The position numbers and the translations under genes are program-made. Below are positions 1 to 8,741 of a stretch of 64,000 nt of DNA, in pieces. The notes under the pieces are model-generated. The model was not told the DNA's origin. It saw nothing but the letters and a program-made list of their open reading frames with translations, and ran no database searches. Numbering within the stretch: the stretch's first letter is position 1; each line of letters opens with the position of its first letter. The stretch is from Sphingomonas mucosissima (GTDB taxonomy: Bacteria; Pseudomonadota; Alphaproteobacteria; Sphingomonadales; Sphingomonadaceae), in the NCBI RefSeq assembly GCF_002197665.1, contig NZ_NBBJ01000006.1, forward strand, positions 151,635-215,634. The letters run 5' to 3'.

Positions 1-83
1 ATTGCCGCAACGGCAGCAAGGATCGTCGCTACCCAGATCACGTCTACGCCAAGGAGCGTGGGGCCCTGTGTCGGTTCCATCAT
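1..83 (-). CDS. tadC: TadC, type II secretion F family protein (N-terminus only, runs off the window)
   Basis: Only the first 27 or so residues are present, read leftwards off the window edge. The start MMEPTQGPTLLGVDV is followed by a hydrophobic stretch (VIWVATILAAVAA), as expected for the first membrane helix of TadC, an inner-membrane platform protein of the tight-adherence pilus. Two ATG codons are adjacent (78-80 and 81-83 on the complement). The outer one overlaps the tadB stop as ATGA, so translation is probably coupled. Identity rests mainly on position directly after tadB. Confidence 0.7.
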   Translation of the reverse strand, partial: MMEPTQGPTLLGVDVIWVATILAAVAA

Positions 84-1057
84 CAGATCTCGAAATTGAC
101 CATCTTGGACATGATGAAGGCGCCAATGCTCATCCAGATCATGCCGCCGACGCCCGCCACCATCAGGCGTTCGTCCATGAAGAATTTCTGCATGTAGCTG
201 CCGTTGATGAACCAGATCAGGCCGAACACGATGAACGGCAGGGAGCCGATGATCAGCGCCGAGGCCTTTGATTCCGACGACATCGCCTTGATCTTCAGCT
301 TCATCTGTCCGCGCAGGCGCAGCACGGTGGCGAGATTCTGCAACGTTTCGGCGAGGTTGCCGCCGGTCTCGCGCTGGATAGCGATGGTGATCACGAAGAA
401 CTGGAATTCAGCGGTACCCAGACGATCCGCGGTTTCCTGAAGCGCTACATCCATGGAGCGGCCGATCTTCATTTTGTCGGCGACCGACCGGAATTCTTCA
501 CCTACCGGACCACTCACTTCGCTGCCGACCACTGCCATGGTTTCGGTGATTGGCAGGCCGGATCGCAATCCGCGCACCAACAGTTCGATCGCGTCGGGGA
601 ACTTGGCGTTAAAGGCCTTAATGCGCCGGCCGATGACATAGCTGACGGCGAAGTGCGGAATACCGCCGCCCCCCGCCAGGCCTAGGAAGATCGCGAGGAG
701 AAGCGGAAATCCGATCAGCAGCAGGAGCAACACTGTGCCCACGAAGATGCCGAGCGTGATGCCGCCGTAGCGGCCGACCGTCCACGGCTTACCCGTCATG
801 TTCAGCCGCTTTTGCAACTCTTCCGGCCGCGGAAGGAAGCGCATGGCGGCACGATCGGCCTTGGTCGAGCTGCGGCCGGTGATGCGACGCAGTTGGGCCT
901 CAACCGGATCGCCGGCAACCGCGGCATGGCGTTGCCGCACCGTGTCGAGGCGACGTGACGCAACGCGCTGGGGCGAGGGCCCTGCAAAGGCAACGTACAC
1001 CAGCCCCAAGGTGATGAGCGCGCCGATTGCCAAGGTAATCACCGGTATCAGGGGCAT
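83..1057 (-). CDS. tadB: TadB, Tad pilus inner-membrane platform protein (T2SSF domain)
   Basis: This 324-residue protein has an N-terminal helix (about 4-26), two central hydrophobic segments (about 105-150), a T2SSF/GspF domain (about 150-280) and a C-terminal pair of helices. The GspF-like part contains FPDAIELLVRGLRSGLPI and ETGGNLAETL, both typical of TadB. In the family TadB and TadC form the inner-membrane platform on which the CpaF ATPase works to polymerise Flp pilin. It lies 38 bp after cpaE and overlaps tadC. Normally cpaF would sit between cpaE and tadB, and here it does not. Confidence 0.92.
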   Translation of the reverse strand: MPLIPVITLAIGALITLGLVYVAFAGPSPQRVASRRLDTVRQRHAAVAGDPVEAQLRRITGRSSTKADRAAMRFLPRPEELQKRLNMTGKPWTVGRYGGITLGIFVGTVLLLLLIGFPLLLAIFLGLAGGGGIPHFAVSYVIGRRIKAFNAKFPDAIELLVRGLRSGLPITETMAVVGSEVSGPVGEEFRSVADKMKIGRSMDVALQETADRLGTAEFQFFVITIAIQRETGGNLAETLQNLATVLRLRGQMKLKIKAMSSESKASALIIGSLPFIVFGLIWFINGSYMQKFFMDERLMVAGVGGMIWMSIGAFIMSKMVNFEI

Positions 1058-1095
1058 GTCGCGTCCGTTCTCCTACGTCCCATGTGCTTGCGGGA

Positions 1096-2382
1096 TCAGC
1101 TCTTGGCGGGCTTTCTGGGCATCAATCCTTTCAGATCCGCAAACTTGCCCATGAGCGAAGTGCCCGCCTTGCCTCGACGCCGGCCCTTGCCGTCGGACCC
1201 TTCCTCCTGCGTGATGAAGCAAAGATGAGTGGCGATCTCGCCGATCGCGGCAACCGTTTTGGACGTCTTGCCCGCTTCCACCATGGGCTTGCCGAGCTTT
1301 GCGGCCTGTGCCGCGAGCTTCTGGTCGAACGGCACGACATGGTCGATCTTTCGCTCGATCGACGTTTCGAAATCCTTGCGGCTGATTTCCAGCTGGACGG
1401 CGGGCTGCACCTTGTTGGCGAGCACCAGCACCTGTGCTTCCGGCGCATTGGTTTTCAGCCACGAAAGCAGGCGAATGCTGTCCCGTGCCGCTGCCAGGGT
1501 CAGCTCGGTGACGACAACCACCGTTTGAACCTTGGTCACGAGCTGGGGATGACTCACCAGCATATGGCGGGGCAGATCGACGACCGTGCATTCAAACGCG
1601 GCACGCATCTCTTCCTGCAGCTGGAGATAGGCGCCACCGTCGGTCATGACGGGTGCGGTAATCGGCGCTTCCGCGGATAACACCGCCAGCTTCTCCGACG
1701 CACGCACCATTGCACGCTCGATGAAGAGGCCGTCGATGCGGCTGGGGTTCTCGATCGCGTCGGTGAGCCCACGACCGGGCTCCAGATCAAGCGCCAGCGC
1801 GCCCGTTCCGAAATGCACGTCCAGATCAAGCAGCGCCGTCGATCGGCGCTCGCGATCGCTCATCAACCAGGCGAGTGACGTTGCGACGGTCGACGCGCCG
1901 GCGCCGCCGCGGGTACCGATCACCGCCACCGCGCAATGCGGGTGCTCATTTGCCGTCTCCACGACCTTTGGTGCATTGAGCAGCAACTGGGCGTGGTTGA
2001 AGGCGTCGCGCAGCATATCGGGGCTGAGCGGCTTCAGCAGGTAATCCTGGATCCCGCTGGAAACGAGATCGCGGTACAGCCGCACATCGTTGACCTGGCC
2101 GGACGCGAGGACGATCGTTCCGGGCTCGCAGACTTCGGCCAGCGAGTTGATGTCGTTCAGTGGATCGCCCGATTCCGCGAGGTCCACGAACAGGATCTGC
2201 GGGGAGGCGGACACAGAGAGCGACTGGACGGCATTGCGCAGCCCGCCCTTGTGCACCTTCTCGGCGGACCAGCCCATTTCGCTGACGATGGGGCGCAGGG
2301 TTTCGGCCGTGTTCTCGTCGCAGACATAGGCGACGAACGGCTCTCGGGTTCCCGCGCTGGCAGGTTTCCAGGGTGCGTTCAT
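1096..2382 (-). CDS. cpaE: CpaE/TadZ, pilus localisation ATPase
   Basis: The start is taken at ATG 2382, one base after the cpaD stop; the frame is open further upstream but that part lies inside cpaD. The 428-residue protein has an atypical receiver-like domain (about 15-140, with ILFVDLAE and LLKPLSPDMLRDA) and a ParA/MinD-type ATPase domain (about 150-400). The P-loop at about 156-165, GTRGGAGAST, lacks the usual lysines, which is common in CpaE/TadZ. The family acts as a polar hub that recruits the Tad machine. The C-terminal tail is basic (KGRRRGK). Confidence 0.9.
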   Translation of the reverse strand: MNAPWKPASAGTREPFVAYVCDENTAETLRPIVSEMGWSAEKVHKGGLRNAVQSLSVSASPQILFVDLAESGDPLNDINSLAEVCEPGTIVLASGQVNDVRLYRDLVSSGIQDYLLKPLSPDMLRDAFNHAQLLLNAPKVVETANEHPHCAVAVIGTRGGAGASTVATSLAWLMSDRERRSTALLDLDVHFGTGALALDLEPGRGLTDAIENPSRIDGLFIERAMVRASEKLAVLSAEAPITAPVMTDGGAYLQLQEEMRAAFECTVVDLPRHMLVSHPQLVTKVQTVVVVTELTLAAARDSIRLLSWLKTNAPEAQVLVLANKVQPAVQLEISRKDFETSIERKIDHVVPFDQKLAAQAAKLGKPMVEAGKTSKTVAAIGEIATHLCFITQEEGSDGKGRRRGKAGTSLMGKFADLKGLMPRKPAKS

Positions 2383-2383
2383 C

Positions 2384-3064
2384 TCAGCGGCCTCCCGAAC
2401 TGCCGCCACTGCCGGCGCTGGTTCCTTCGGCGCGCACCGCCGTACCGCCGGCGCCCGTCGGCTCAGCCCGGCGGAACCGGTCGATCGCCTTGGTCGCGAC
2501 CGCAGGATCATAGGGGCTACGCGCCGCCTCGCCGCGGACGAGATCGGTTGGATTGGCGACCATGGCAGCCAGGTTGGAATTCACCGCGCAGCCATGATTG
2601 GAGGAGGTATGGGCGTCGAAGTTCGGCTCGTACATCCGGCTGTGGTCTGGGCAGCCCGGCACATAAGCGCGTGCCCGGCTGACGACGATGCGCGCGGTGC
2701 CCGATGCGATCGGCGCTGCCGTGACGGTCGCTTCATCTGACACCAGGAGCCCGAACTGCGCGGCGGCAGCCGCGACATCGGCCCGCGTCGCCGGATCGCG
2801 CGATGGATCATCTACCGCGATCCGGTCGCCATAACCAACCTTGAGCGAGCTCATCCAGGCGACGAGCCGCTCGCCCTCGCCGGGTGCAAGGCCGCTCGGA
2901 CCGGAACCGACGTCGAAGGCATAGTCGGCGCGCGACACGACCGGCTGATGGACCGATTCGAGGCCACGGTTGGCTGTCCCGCTGCACCCGCCAATTATCA
3001 GGGCAGGCGCCATGCCGAGGAGGAGAGTGCGCTTAAGCATGTTGCTGTTCCTCACCGTCATCAT
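2384..3064 (-). CDS. cpaD: CpaD, pilus assembly lipoprotein
   Basis: This is a 226-residue protein with a lipoprotein signal peptide; the lipobox IIGGC puts the modified cysteine at about residue 27. The centre carries the CpaD pattern around RARAYVPGCPDHS and the downstream SSNHGCAVNSNLAAMV, two conserved cysteine-containing segments of the CpaD family. CpaD is an outer-membrane pilotin-like partner of the CpaC secretin. The start ATG (3064) overlaps the cpaC stop as ATGA. A second ATG follows directly, and Met9 is also possible. Confidence 0.88.
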   Translation of the reverse strand: MMTVRNSNMLKRTLLLGMAPALIIGGCSGTANRGLESVHQPVVSRADYAFDVGSGPSGLAPGEGERLVAWMSSLKVGYGDRIAVDDPSRDPATRADVAAAAAQFGLLVSDEATVTAAPIASGTARIVVSRARAYVPGCPDHSRMYEPNFDAHTSSNHGCAVNSNLAAMVANPTDLVRGEAARSPYDPAVATKAIDRFRRAEPTGAGGTAVRAEGTSAGSGGSSGGR

Positions 3065-4638
3065 CAGTTCAACGAAAAGCCAGGAGCCGGCGCGTCATTT
3101 TTCTTGTTCTTCTTGCCCTTGCCGGCAGTTGCGGCCTTCTCGTCGGCAGCGTTGCCGGGCAGCGGCAAGGGAGCGGCGGGGGCAATCGGTGCGGCTGCGC
3201 CAATCGCGGGAGCGGCGGGTGGCCCTGCCTCCAGCGTCGGCTTGGGCCGGTCGCCGCCTGTAGTCCCCGAGGAAAGCTGGCCGAGCAGCACCCGTTCCAC
3301 ATCGGTGGGCGACTTGTACCCGTCGGTCGGCAGTCTGATGTCGTTCCCGTTCACCGGCTGCACCAGATAAGGCGTGATCACGATGACCAGCTCGGTCTCG
3401 TTGCGCTGAAAACCATTCGAGCGGAACAAGGCGCCGAGGATCGGCACGTCGCCGATGCCGGGCGTCTTCTCGATCGAATTGTTGTGATTGTTCTGCAACA
3501 GGCCGGCGATCATGAAGCTCTGGCCTGAGCCGAGCTCCACCGTCGTCTCCGTACGTCGCGTAGTAAGACCCGGCACCTGCGTGCCCGAAATGGTCACCGC
3601 ATTGGAATAATCGAGCTGCGACACTTCGGGGCGGACGCGCAGCGAGATGCGTCCGTCACTCAGCACTGTCGGCGTATAGGCGAGACTGACACCATATTGC
3701 TTGTACTCGACACCAACGGTGCCAAGCCCCTGCGCAAGTGGGATCGGGATCTCGCCGCCGGCAAGAAAGGTGCCTGTTTCACCTGAAAGCGCCGTCAGGT
3801 TGGGGTTGGCGAGGTTGGTAACCTGGCCGATGCGTTCGCCCAGATCTAGCGCGCCGAGCACGTCCAGGCCGAGCAGCTTGCCTGCCAGGCCCGCGGTCGT
3901 GGCGTTCGAGGCCCGCGTAACTATGCTGTTGTTCGCTGGGCCTTCCGTGAAGCCGACGCCCAGGGTGCCGCCGGGCTGATATTGTGGGCTGAACTCTCGG
4001 CCGCGTGAGAGGCCGAACTTGAATCCCCCAGTGCCGTCAGCGGTGCCGAAATTGCTCCCGATGTTTTTGGCAAAGCTGCGCGTGACTTCGGCGATGCGCA
4101 CCTGGAGGTTGACCTGCAGCGGCGTGGCAGTGCGTAGGCGGCTGACCACCTTGGATCCTTCACCCACGAACGCCTGCACCAGCCGTTCGGCCTCCGCGCC
4201 ATCCTCCGGATTGGCGACAGTGCCGGTCAACAGGACAATGCCGTTCAGCGTGGTGGCGGTCACCTTTGCCTCGGGCATCGCGAGTGACAGCATCTGGCTG
4301 ACGGAGTCGAAGTTGTTCCCGACACGAACCGTGGCGCCATAGACCACGGCGCCACCTCGTGAAGTCGCCGAAATGGTCGTCTCACCAGCCTTCTTGCCGA
4401 ACACGTACAATTGCGTGGGCGAGCGGACCTGGACGTCGGCGATCTCGGGGTTGGCGACGAACAGGTCGCTCATCGGCCGCGGCAGGTTGATCAGCTGTCC
4501 GCGGTTGGTCGCGACCTGCAGCGTGGTTCCGGCAGCCACCGCGTTCTGCGCCGGAGCCGCCGCAGGCGTGATCGCGATCGCAGCCGCGCTGAGCGCGAGC
4601 GCCAACGGCCAGCGGATCGGCTTTGAAGGAATACGCAT
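3064..4638 (-). CDS. cpaC: CpaC, outer-membrane secretin of the Tad pilus
   Basis: The 524 residues start with a Sec signal peptide (about 1-31, cleavage near APAQNA). They continue with a pilus-assembly N domain (GQLINLPRPMSDLFVANPEI), a BON-type segment (about 120-175) and a C-terminal secretin domain (about 235-430) containing VELGSGQSFMIAGLLQNN and PILGALFRS. The tail after about 440 is rich in Ala/Pro and Lys. CpaC forms the outer-membrane channel for the pilus. It is separated by 1 bp from cpaB upstream and overlaps cpaD downstream. Confidence 0.95.
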   Translation of the reverse strand: MRIPSKPIRWPLALALSAAAIAITPAAAPAQNAVAAGTTLQVATNRGQLINLPRPMSDLFVANPEIADVQVRSPTQLYVFGKKAGETTISATSRGGAVVYGATVRVGNNFDSVSQMLSLAMPEAKVTATTLNGIVLLTGTVANPEDGAEAERLVQAFVGEGSKVVSRLRTATPLQVNLQVRIAEVTRSFAKNIGSNFGTADGTGGFKFGLSRGREFSPQYQPGGTLGVGFTEGPANNSIVTRASNATTAGLAGKLLGLDVLGALDLGERIGQVTNLANPNLTALSGETGTFLAGGEIPIPLAQGLGTVGVEYKQYGVSLAYTPTVLSDGRISLRVRPEVSQLDYSNAVTISGTQVPGLTTRRTETTVELGSGQSFMIAGLLQNNHNNSIEKTPGIGDVPILGALFRSNGFQRNETELVIVITPYLVQPVNGNDIRLPTDGYKSPTDVERVLLGQLSSGTTGGDRPKPTLEAGPPAAPAIGAAAPIAPAAPLPLPGNAADEKAATAGKGKKNKKNDAPAPGFSLN

Positions 4639-4639
4639 C

Positions 4640-5683
4640 TTAGTTCTTCCCTCCGACCGGCACTTCGGTCACGTTGTTGCCGCGGGCGATGCGGACCACC
4701 GGGCCCGAAACCTGCGCTGGTGCGCCCGGGTAGGCGGTCGGTGCAGGGCCGCTCGGCGGCGCGCTCATCATCGATTGCTGGGGCGTACGGCCCGGAACGG
4801 TGCGACGCTGGTAACGAGAGACGTCGGCGCCCACGGCAAAGGTCGGGTTGCCGGCTTGCGGGGTGCTCGACAGCTTCAGCATCATGGCGCGCTCGGCCTT
4901 GGGGTCGCTGCCATCAGGCACCGACACGTCGCCGGAAGCGATCGCCTGCTCAAGTTCCGCCGTATTGTCGGCGATGGAGCGCAGCGACAGCGAGATGGTA
5001 CCCACCGTCTGCGCCACCGCGATCTGCTCCGCGATCTTGGGCGTCGCCTCGATCGTCACGGTCGAGAAGGTGTGGACCACCGTGTTGCCGGCCTCGTCCT
5101 TTTCCTGGTTGGTGCGCTGGTCGGTGGCGAGCACGCGCAGGTTGCGCAGGATCGTTTCGGCGACGCGCAGCGGCGGGCCGTCGCCGCCGCCCTCGACGCT
5201 CTGCGTCAGCAAAAGGTCGATACGGTCGCCCGGAAAGACGAACCCAGCGACCGAGGATTGCGTCGACACCGGCACCGTCACGGCGCGCATGCCCGGGCCA
5301 AGCGCGGCGGCAAGGAAGCCGCGATCGCCCGGCTTCACAAGCGCCCCTTGCGTGATCGGCTGTCCCGCCGTGACCGCGTTGCGCACCACCGTGCCGACCA
5401 CGTTCTTCATGTCGAACTCGGGGCCTTCCTGGAAGTAGGCGCCCTCGACGAGCTCCGCGGGCCAAGGCTGGAACTTGACCGAACCCGGATCGATGATGGT
5501 TCCCACCGGCAGCGCGCGCGTGGCGACCAGCACCTTGGGCCCGAGCGGCACCGGTGCGGGTGACCCCGGCATCGCGCCGGCTTGCGGCGTGCTGGTGCCC
5601 ATGATGAGCGAGCGCGCCATGAAGGCAGTGATCGCCGCGACGAGCAACGCGCCCACCAGCAATATGACCTTGCGACTATCCAT
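4640..5683 (-). CDS. cpaB: CpaB/RcpC, Flp pilus assembly protein
   Basis: The protein has 347 residues, an N-terminal signal anchor (about 5-27, VILLVGALLVAAITAFMA) and a SAF domain (about 50-115, LVATRALPVGTIIDPGSV). A RcpC/CpaB domain follows (about 130-240, VPVSTQSSVAGFVFPGDRID). CpaB is a periplasmic factor that works with the CpaC secretin. The gene opens the cpaBCDE-tadBC run, and a 56-bp gap separates it from cpaA upstream. Confidence 0.93.
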   Translation of the reverse strand: MDSRKVILLVGALLVAAITAFMARSLIMGTSTPQAGAMPGSPAPVPLGPKVLVATRALPVGTIIDPGSVKFQPWPAELVEGAYFQEGPEFDMKNVVGTVVRNAVTAGQPITQGALVKPGDRGFLAAALGPGMRAVTVPVSTQSSVAGFVFPGDRIDLLLTQSVEGGGDGPPLRVAETILRNLRVLATDQRTNQEKDEAGNTVVHTFSTVTIEATPKIAEQIAVAQTVGTISLSLRSIADNTAELEQAIASGDVSVPDGSDPKAERAMMLKLSSTPQAGNPTFAVGADVSRYQRRTVPGRTPQQSMMSAPPSGPAPTAYPGAPAQVSGPVVRIARGNNVTEVPVGGKN

Positions 5684-5739
5684 GAATCATCGTGCCTTTC
5701 GCATCAGCGCTGGCCAGTGTTGTCCATGCTGGCGTATGA

Positions 5740-6213
5740 TTAGGTAAAGTGGTTAAGAAGCGGTTCGCGTAGGCCGATAAGTCCAGCAATGGCGATGGCC
5801 ACCCCATAAGGTATCTCGGGATTTCCGCTGTTTTTGCGTATCCTGTGATCAATAAGCATCACTATTGTGATCGCGCCGCCGACGATTGACATGATCAGCA
5901 GCAACTGGATCAATGCCGGCACTGGCATCCAAAGCGCGAGCGCCGCAATCAGCTTGACGTCGCCGCCGCCCATCTGGCCAAAGTGAAACGCCACGCAGAA
6001 CAGGGTCAGCACCACCAGCGCGACACCGGTCTGCACCACCATGCCGGGCCATGGCTCGATACCGATCGCCAGCCACCACAAGGGGGCAAGAAGCGCGACC
6101 GTCGCATTCTTCCAATTGGCGATCTCACGCACTCGTGCGTCCTCGATACCAGCGGATATCAGCAGCAGGCCGAGTGTCGCGGGCAGCGCCCAGGAAAGAA
6201 AATTCCACACCAT
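5740..6213 (-). CDS. cpaA: CpaA/TadV-type prepilin peptidase
   Basis: This 157-residue membrane protein has about five helices and the two aspartates of type IV prepilin peptidases. One lies in SAGIEDARVREIANWKN (Asp about 25) and the other in GQMGGGDVKLIAAL (Asp about 85). The short length fits the TadV/CpaA branch, which lacks the methylase part. It should process the Flp pilin and pseudopilins, whose genes are not in this window. It is divergent from the hydrolase gene at 6269. Confidence 0.92.
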   Translation of the reverse strand: MVWNFLSWALPATLGLLLISAGIEDARVREIANWKNATVALLAPLWWLAIGIEPWPGMVVQTGVALVVLTLFCVAFHFGQMGGGDVKLIAALALWMPVPALIQLLLIMSIVGGAITIVMLIDHRIRKNSGNPEIPYGVAIAIAGLIGLREPLLNHFT

Positions 6214-6268
6214 GAAGAGGTGGCACTAGACGCAATGGCTTGCGAAACCGTAACCAAGCCGCCTCACC

Positions 6269-7195
6269 ATGAATACACCCGCTCCGATCCGCCGGGCTCT
6301 TCCTGCCGACGCGACCGTCACGCGCTGGCCCGCGCCGGACGGGTGGCTGCTTCGCCGGTTCGACTGGCCCGGCAGCGGACCTGGCGGGATCCTCTTCCAG
6401 ACCGGCCGCGGCGACGTGTTCGAGAAATATCTCGAAACGTTCGAACATTGGCACCGCGCAGGCTGGTCAGTCACCGCGTTCGACTGGCGCGGGCAGGGAG
6501 GCTCGGGCCGCCTCGCGCCGGATCCGCATGTCGGCCATGCCGATGATTTTGCGCCGTTCATCGCCGATCTTGCCGCCGTTTGGCAGCAATGGAATGTCGC
6601 TGGCCCACGGGTCGCGATGGGACACTCGATGGGTGGCCATCTGGTTTTGAAGGCGATGCTTGACCGGGCGATTAACCCAGATGCTGCGGTGTTGATTGCG
6701 CCGATGGTGGGGCTGAAGGCCCCGGTCGGCCCGCGTATTGGCGAAGCGCTGGCGCGGATCATGCGCGGCCTGGGCGATCCTGCGCGCGCGGCGTGGAAGG
6801 GTAACGAACGGCCAGCTACCCGATGGAAGCGGCAACAGCTCCTCACCAACGACGTCAGCCGGTATGCCGACGAGCAATGGTGGTATGAACAAGTGCCGGA
6901 GATCAGATTGGGGCCGCCCAGCTGGTCCTGGCTGGTGCAGGCGTTTGCCTCGACGCGTGAGCAGCGCAGCGATTCGCGCCTTGCGACACTCGCGACACCC
7001 ATTCTCATGCTGGTCGCCGATGAGGATGGACTGGTCGATTCGCGGGCGGCCGTTGAGCTTGCCCGCCGGCTCCCCAATGCCGAACTGCATCAGTTCGGCC
7101 GAGAGTCCGCGCATGAGATATTGCGCGAGGCCGATCCGGTTCGCGATCGTGCGCTGGCGGTGATCGATCGGTTTCTGGCGACTCGCCTGCCGTGA
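6269..7195 (+). CDS. alpha/beta hydrolase, lysophospholipase-like
   Basis: This is a 308-residue alpha/beta-fold hydrolase of the monoacylglycerol lipase/lysophospholipase (PldB) group. Visible parts are FDWRGQGGSGR (about 71-81), the nucleophile elbow GHSMGGH with Ser about 120, a cap region (about 145-225), LMLVADEDGLVDS for the acid, and HEIL near the end for the histidine. No signal peptide is seen, so it is probably cytoplasmic. Its stop overlaps the next gene (GTGA), suggesting translational coupling. The substrate cannot be told. Confidence 0.88.
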   Translation: MNTPAPIRRALPADATVTRWPAPDGWLLRRFDWPGSGPGGILFQTGRGDVFEKYLETFEHWHRAGWSVTAFDWRGQGGSGRLAPDPHVGHADDFAPFIADLAAVWQQWNVAGPRVAMGHSMGGHLVLKAMLDRAINPDAAVLIAPMVGLKAPVGPRIGEALARIMRGLGDPARAAWKGNERPATRWKRQQLLTNDVSRYADEQWWYEQVPEIRLGPPSWSWLVQAFASTREQRSDSRLATLATPILMLVADEDGLVDSRAAVELARRLPNAELHQFGRESAHEILREADPVRDRALAVIDRFLATRLP

Positions 7196-8271
7196 GCTTC
7201 GACATCGCCATCATCGGCGCCGGCATGGCCGGTGCGTCGCTAGCGGCCGAAATCGGGGATCGCGCGCGCGTCCTGCTGATCGAGGCGGAACCGGCGGCGG
7301 GCTATCACGCGACGGGGAGATCCGCAGCCTTCTGGTCCGAAACCTATGGCGGGCCGGGCATTCAACCGCTCACCACCGCCTCGGGCGACAGCCTTCGCGC
7401 AGGCGGCTTTCTCGATCCGCTCGGCTCGCTGCACATCGGCCGTGCCAGCGATGCAGCGCAGGCGGATGCGTTTCTTGCCGACTTCGCCGACAGCGGCGTG
7501 CCGCTTCTCCCGGTTGATCCGCGAGAGCACGTGCATGGCCTGCGCGCCGGCTGGACGATCGGCATCATGGAGCCGACCTGCGCCTATATCGACGTCGCGG
7601 CGCTTCACGCAGACGCCTTGGCGCGCGCGCGCCGCGGCGGCGCTCAGCTGGTGCTCAACGCCGCGCTGACGGGTGCCACGCGTCTCCCGGCGGGCTGGCG
7701 CCTCGAGACGAATGCCGGCGTTCACGAGGCTGCCGTGCTCGTCAACGCCGCGGGCGCCTGGGCCGATCAGGTGGCGCGGCTTGCCGGCGTGTCGCCGCTC
7801 AACATCCAGCCGTATCGCCGCACCATGGTGCAGCTGCGCACTGATCCGGCCCCTGCCGCCGGCGTGCCGCACGTTGTTCACATCGGCGGCGATTTCTACT
7901 TCAAGCCCGAAGCGGGCGGGCGCCTGTGGCTCAGCCCGCATGACGAGACACCGGTGGACCCCGGCGATGTTCAGCCGGAGGAACTGGACGTCGCCGTCGC
8001 CATCGACCGCTTCGAACAAGCGGTGGATTGGCGGATCACGCAGGTGGAGCGCAGATGGGCCGGGTTGCGCAGCTTCGCGCCGGATCGGCTGCCCGTTTAC
8101 GGCTTCGCGCCTGACGGGCCCGGTTTCTTCTGGTTCGCGGGGCAGGGCGGGTTCGGCATTCAGACGGCTCCTGCCGCCGCCATGATCGGCGCCGCGCTGC
8201 TGTTGGGTACGGATCCGGTGCTCGGCATAGACGTCGAACGCTATGCGCCGACGCGCTTCCGCAGCGCCTGA
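7192..8271 (+). CDS. FAD-dependent oxidoreductase (DAO family)
   Basis: The start is GTG 7192, overlapping the hydrolase stop. The 359 residues begin with the Rossmann motif IIGAGMAGASLAAEIG (about 6-21) and the acidic turn LLIEAE. A conserved ATGRSAAFWSETYGG stretch follows, and the C-terminal FAD contact is GFFWFAGQGGFGIQTAPA (about 308-325). This is the D-amino-acid oxidase/glycine oxidase/DadA-like fold. The substrate is not decided by the sequence, but a D-amino acid or sarcosine-like amine is likely for the family. Confidence 0.88.
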   Translation: MSFDIAIIGAGMAGASLAAEIGDRARVLLIEAEPAAGYHATGRSAAFWSETYGGPGIQPLTTASGDSLRAGGFLDPLGSLHIGRASDAAQADAFLADFADSGVPLLPVDPREHVHGLRAGWTIGIMEPTCAYIDVAALHADALARARRGGAQLVLNAALTGATRLPAGWRLETNAGVHEAAVLVNAAGAWADQVARLAGVSPLNIQPYRRTMVQLRTDPAPAAGVPHVVHIGGDFYFKPEAGGRLWLSPHDETPVDPGDVQPEELDVAVAIDRFEQAVDWRITQVERRWAGLRSFAPDRLPVYGFAPDGPGFFWFAGQGGFGIQTAPAAAMIGAALLLGTDPVLGIDVERYAPTRFRSA

Positions 8272-8288
8272 CCGGTCGGATAATCGCT

Positions 8289-8741
8289 CTAACCGCGCTT
8301 ACCCGCAGCCACCGCCGCATCGCTCGCCAGCTTGTCGGCGCGTTCATTCTCCGGGTGGCCGGCGTGGCCCTTCACCCATTGCCACTCCACGCGATGTCGC
8401 TCGCTCGCGTCCAGCAGCGCCTGCCACAATTCGGCATTCTTGACCGGCTTCTTGTCCGCAGTCTTCCAGCCGTTCTTGCGCCAGCCGTGAATCCATTTGG
8501 TCAGCCCGTCCATCACGTAGCGGCTGTCGGTATAGAGCGTCACGTGGCACGGCCGCGTGAACGCCCTCAGCGCTTCGATCGCGGCGGTCAGCTCCATGCG
8601 ATTGTTGGTGGTCAGCGGCTCGCCGCCGGACAATTCCTTTTCGTGCTCACCCATGCGCAGCACGGCTCCCCAGCCGCCCGGCCCCGGATTGCCCTTGCAT
8701 GCGCCATCGGTGAACGCCTCGACCTTGCTCAACTCACTCAT
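8289..8741 (-). CDS. rnhA: ribonuclease HI
   Basis: A 150-residue RNase HI of typical length. All acidic catalytic residues are present: Asp12 in [11 protein letters not shown], Glu49 in NNRMELT, Asp70 in [10 protein letters not shown] and Asp134 in ENERADKLA. His124 of the GHAGHPEN loop is also there. The enzyme cleaves the RNA strand of RNA-DNA hybrids. Its start overlaps the stop of the upstream homoserine kinase gene by 4 bp (8738-8741), so the two are co-translated. Confidence 0.97.
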   Translation of the reverse strand: MSELSKVEAFTDGACKGNPGPGGWGAVLRMGEHEKELSGGEPLTTNNRMELTAAIEALRAFTRPCHVTLYTDSRYVMDGLTKWIHGWRKNGWKTADKKPVKNAELWQALLDASERHRVEWQWVKGHAGHPENERADKLASDAAVAAGKRG

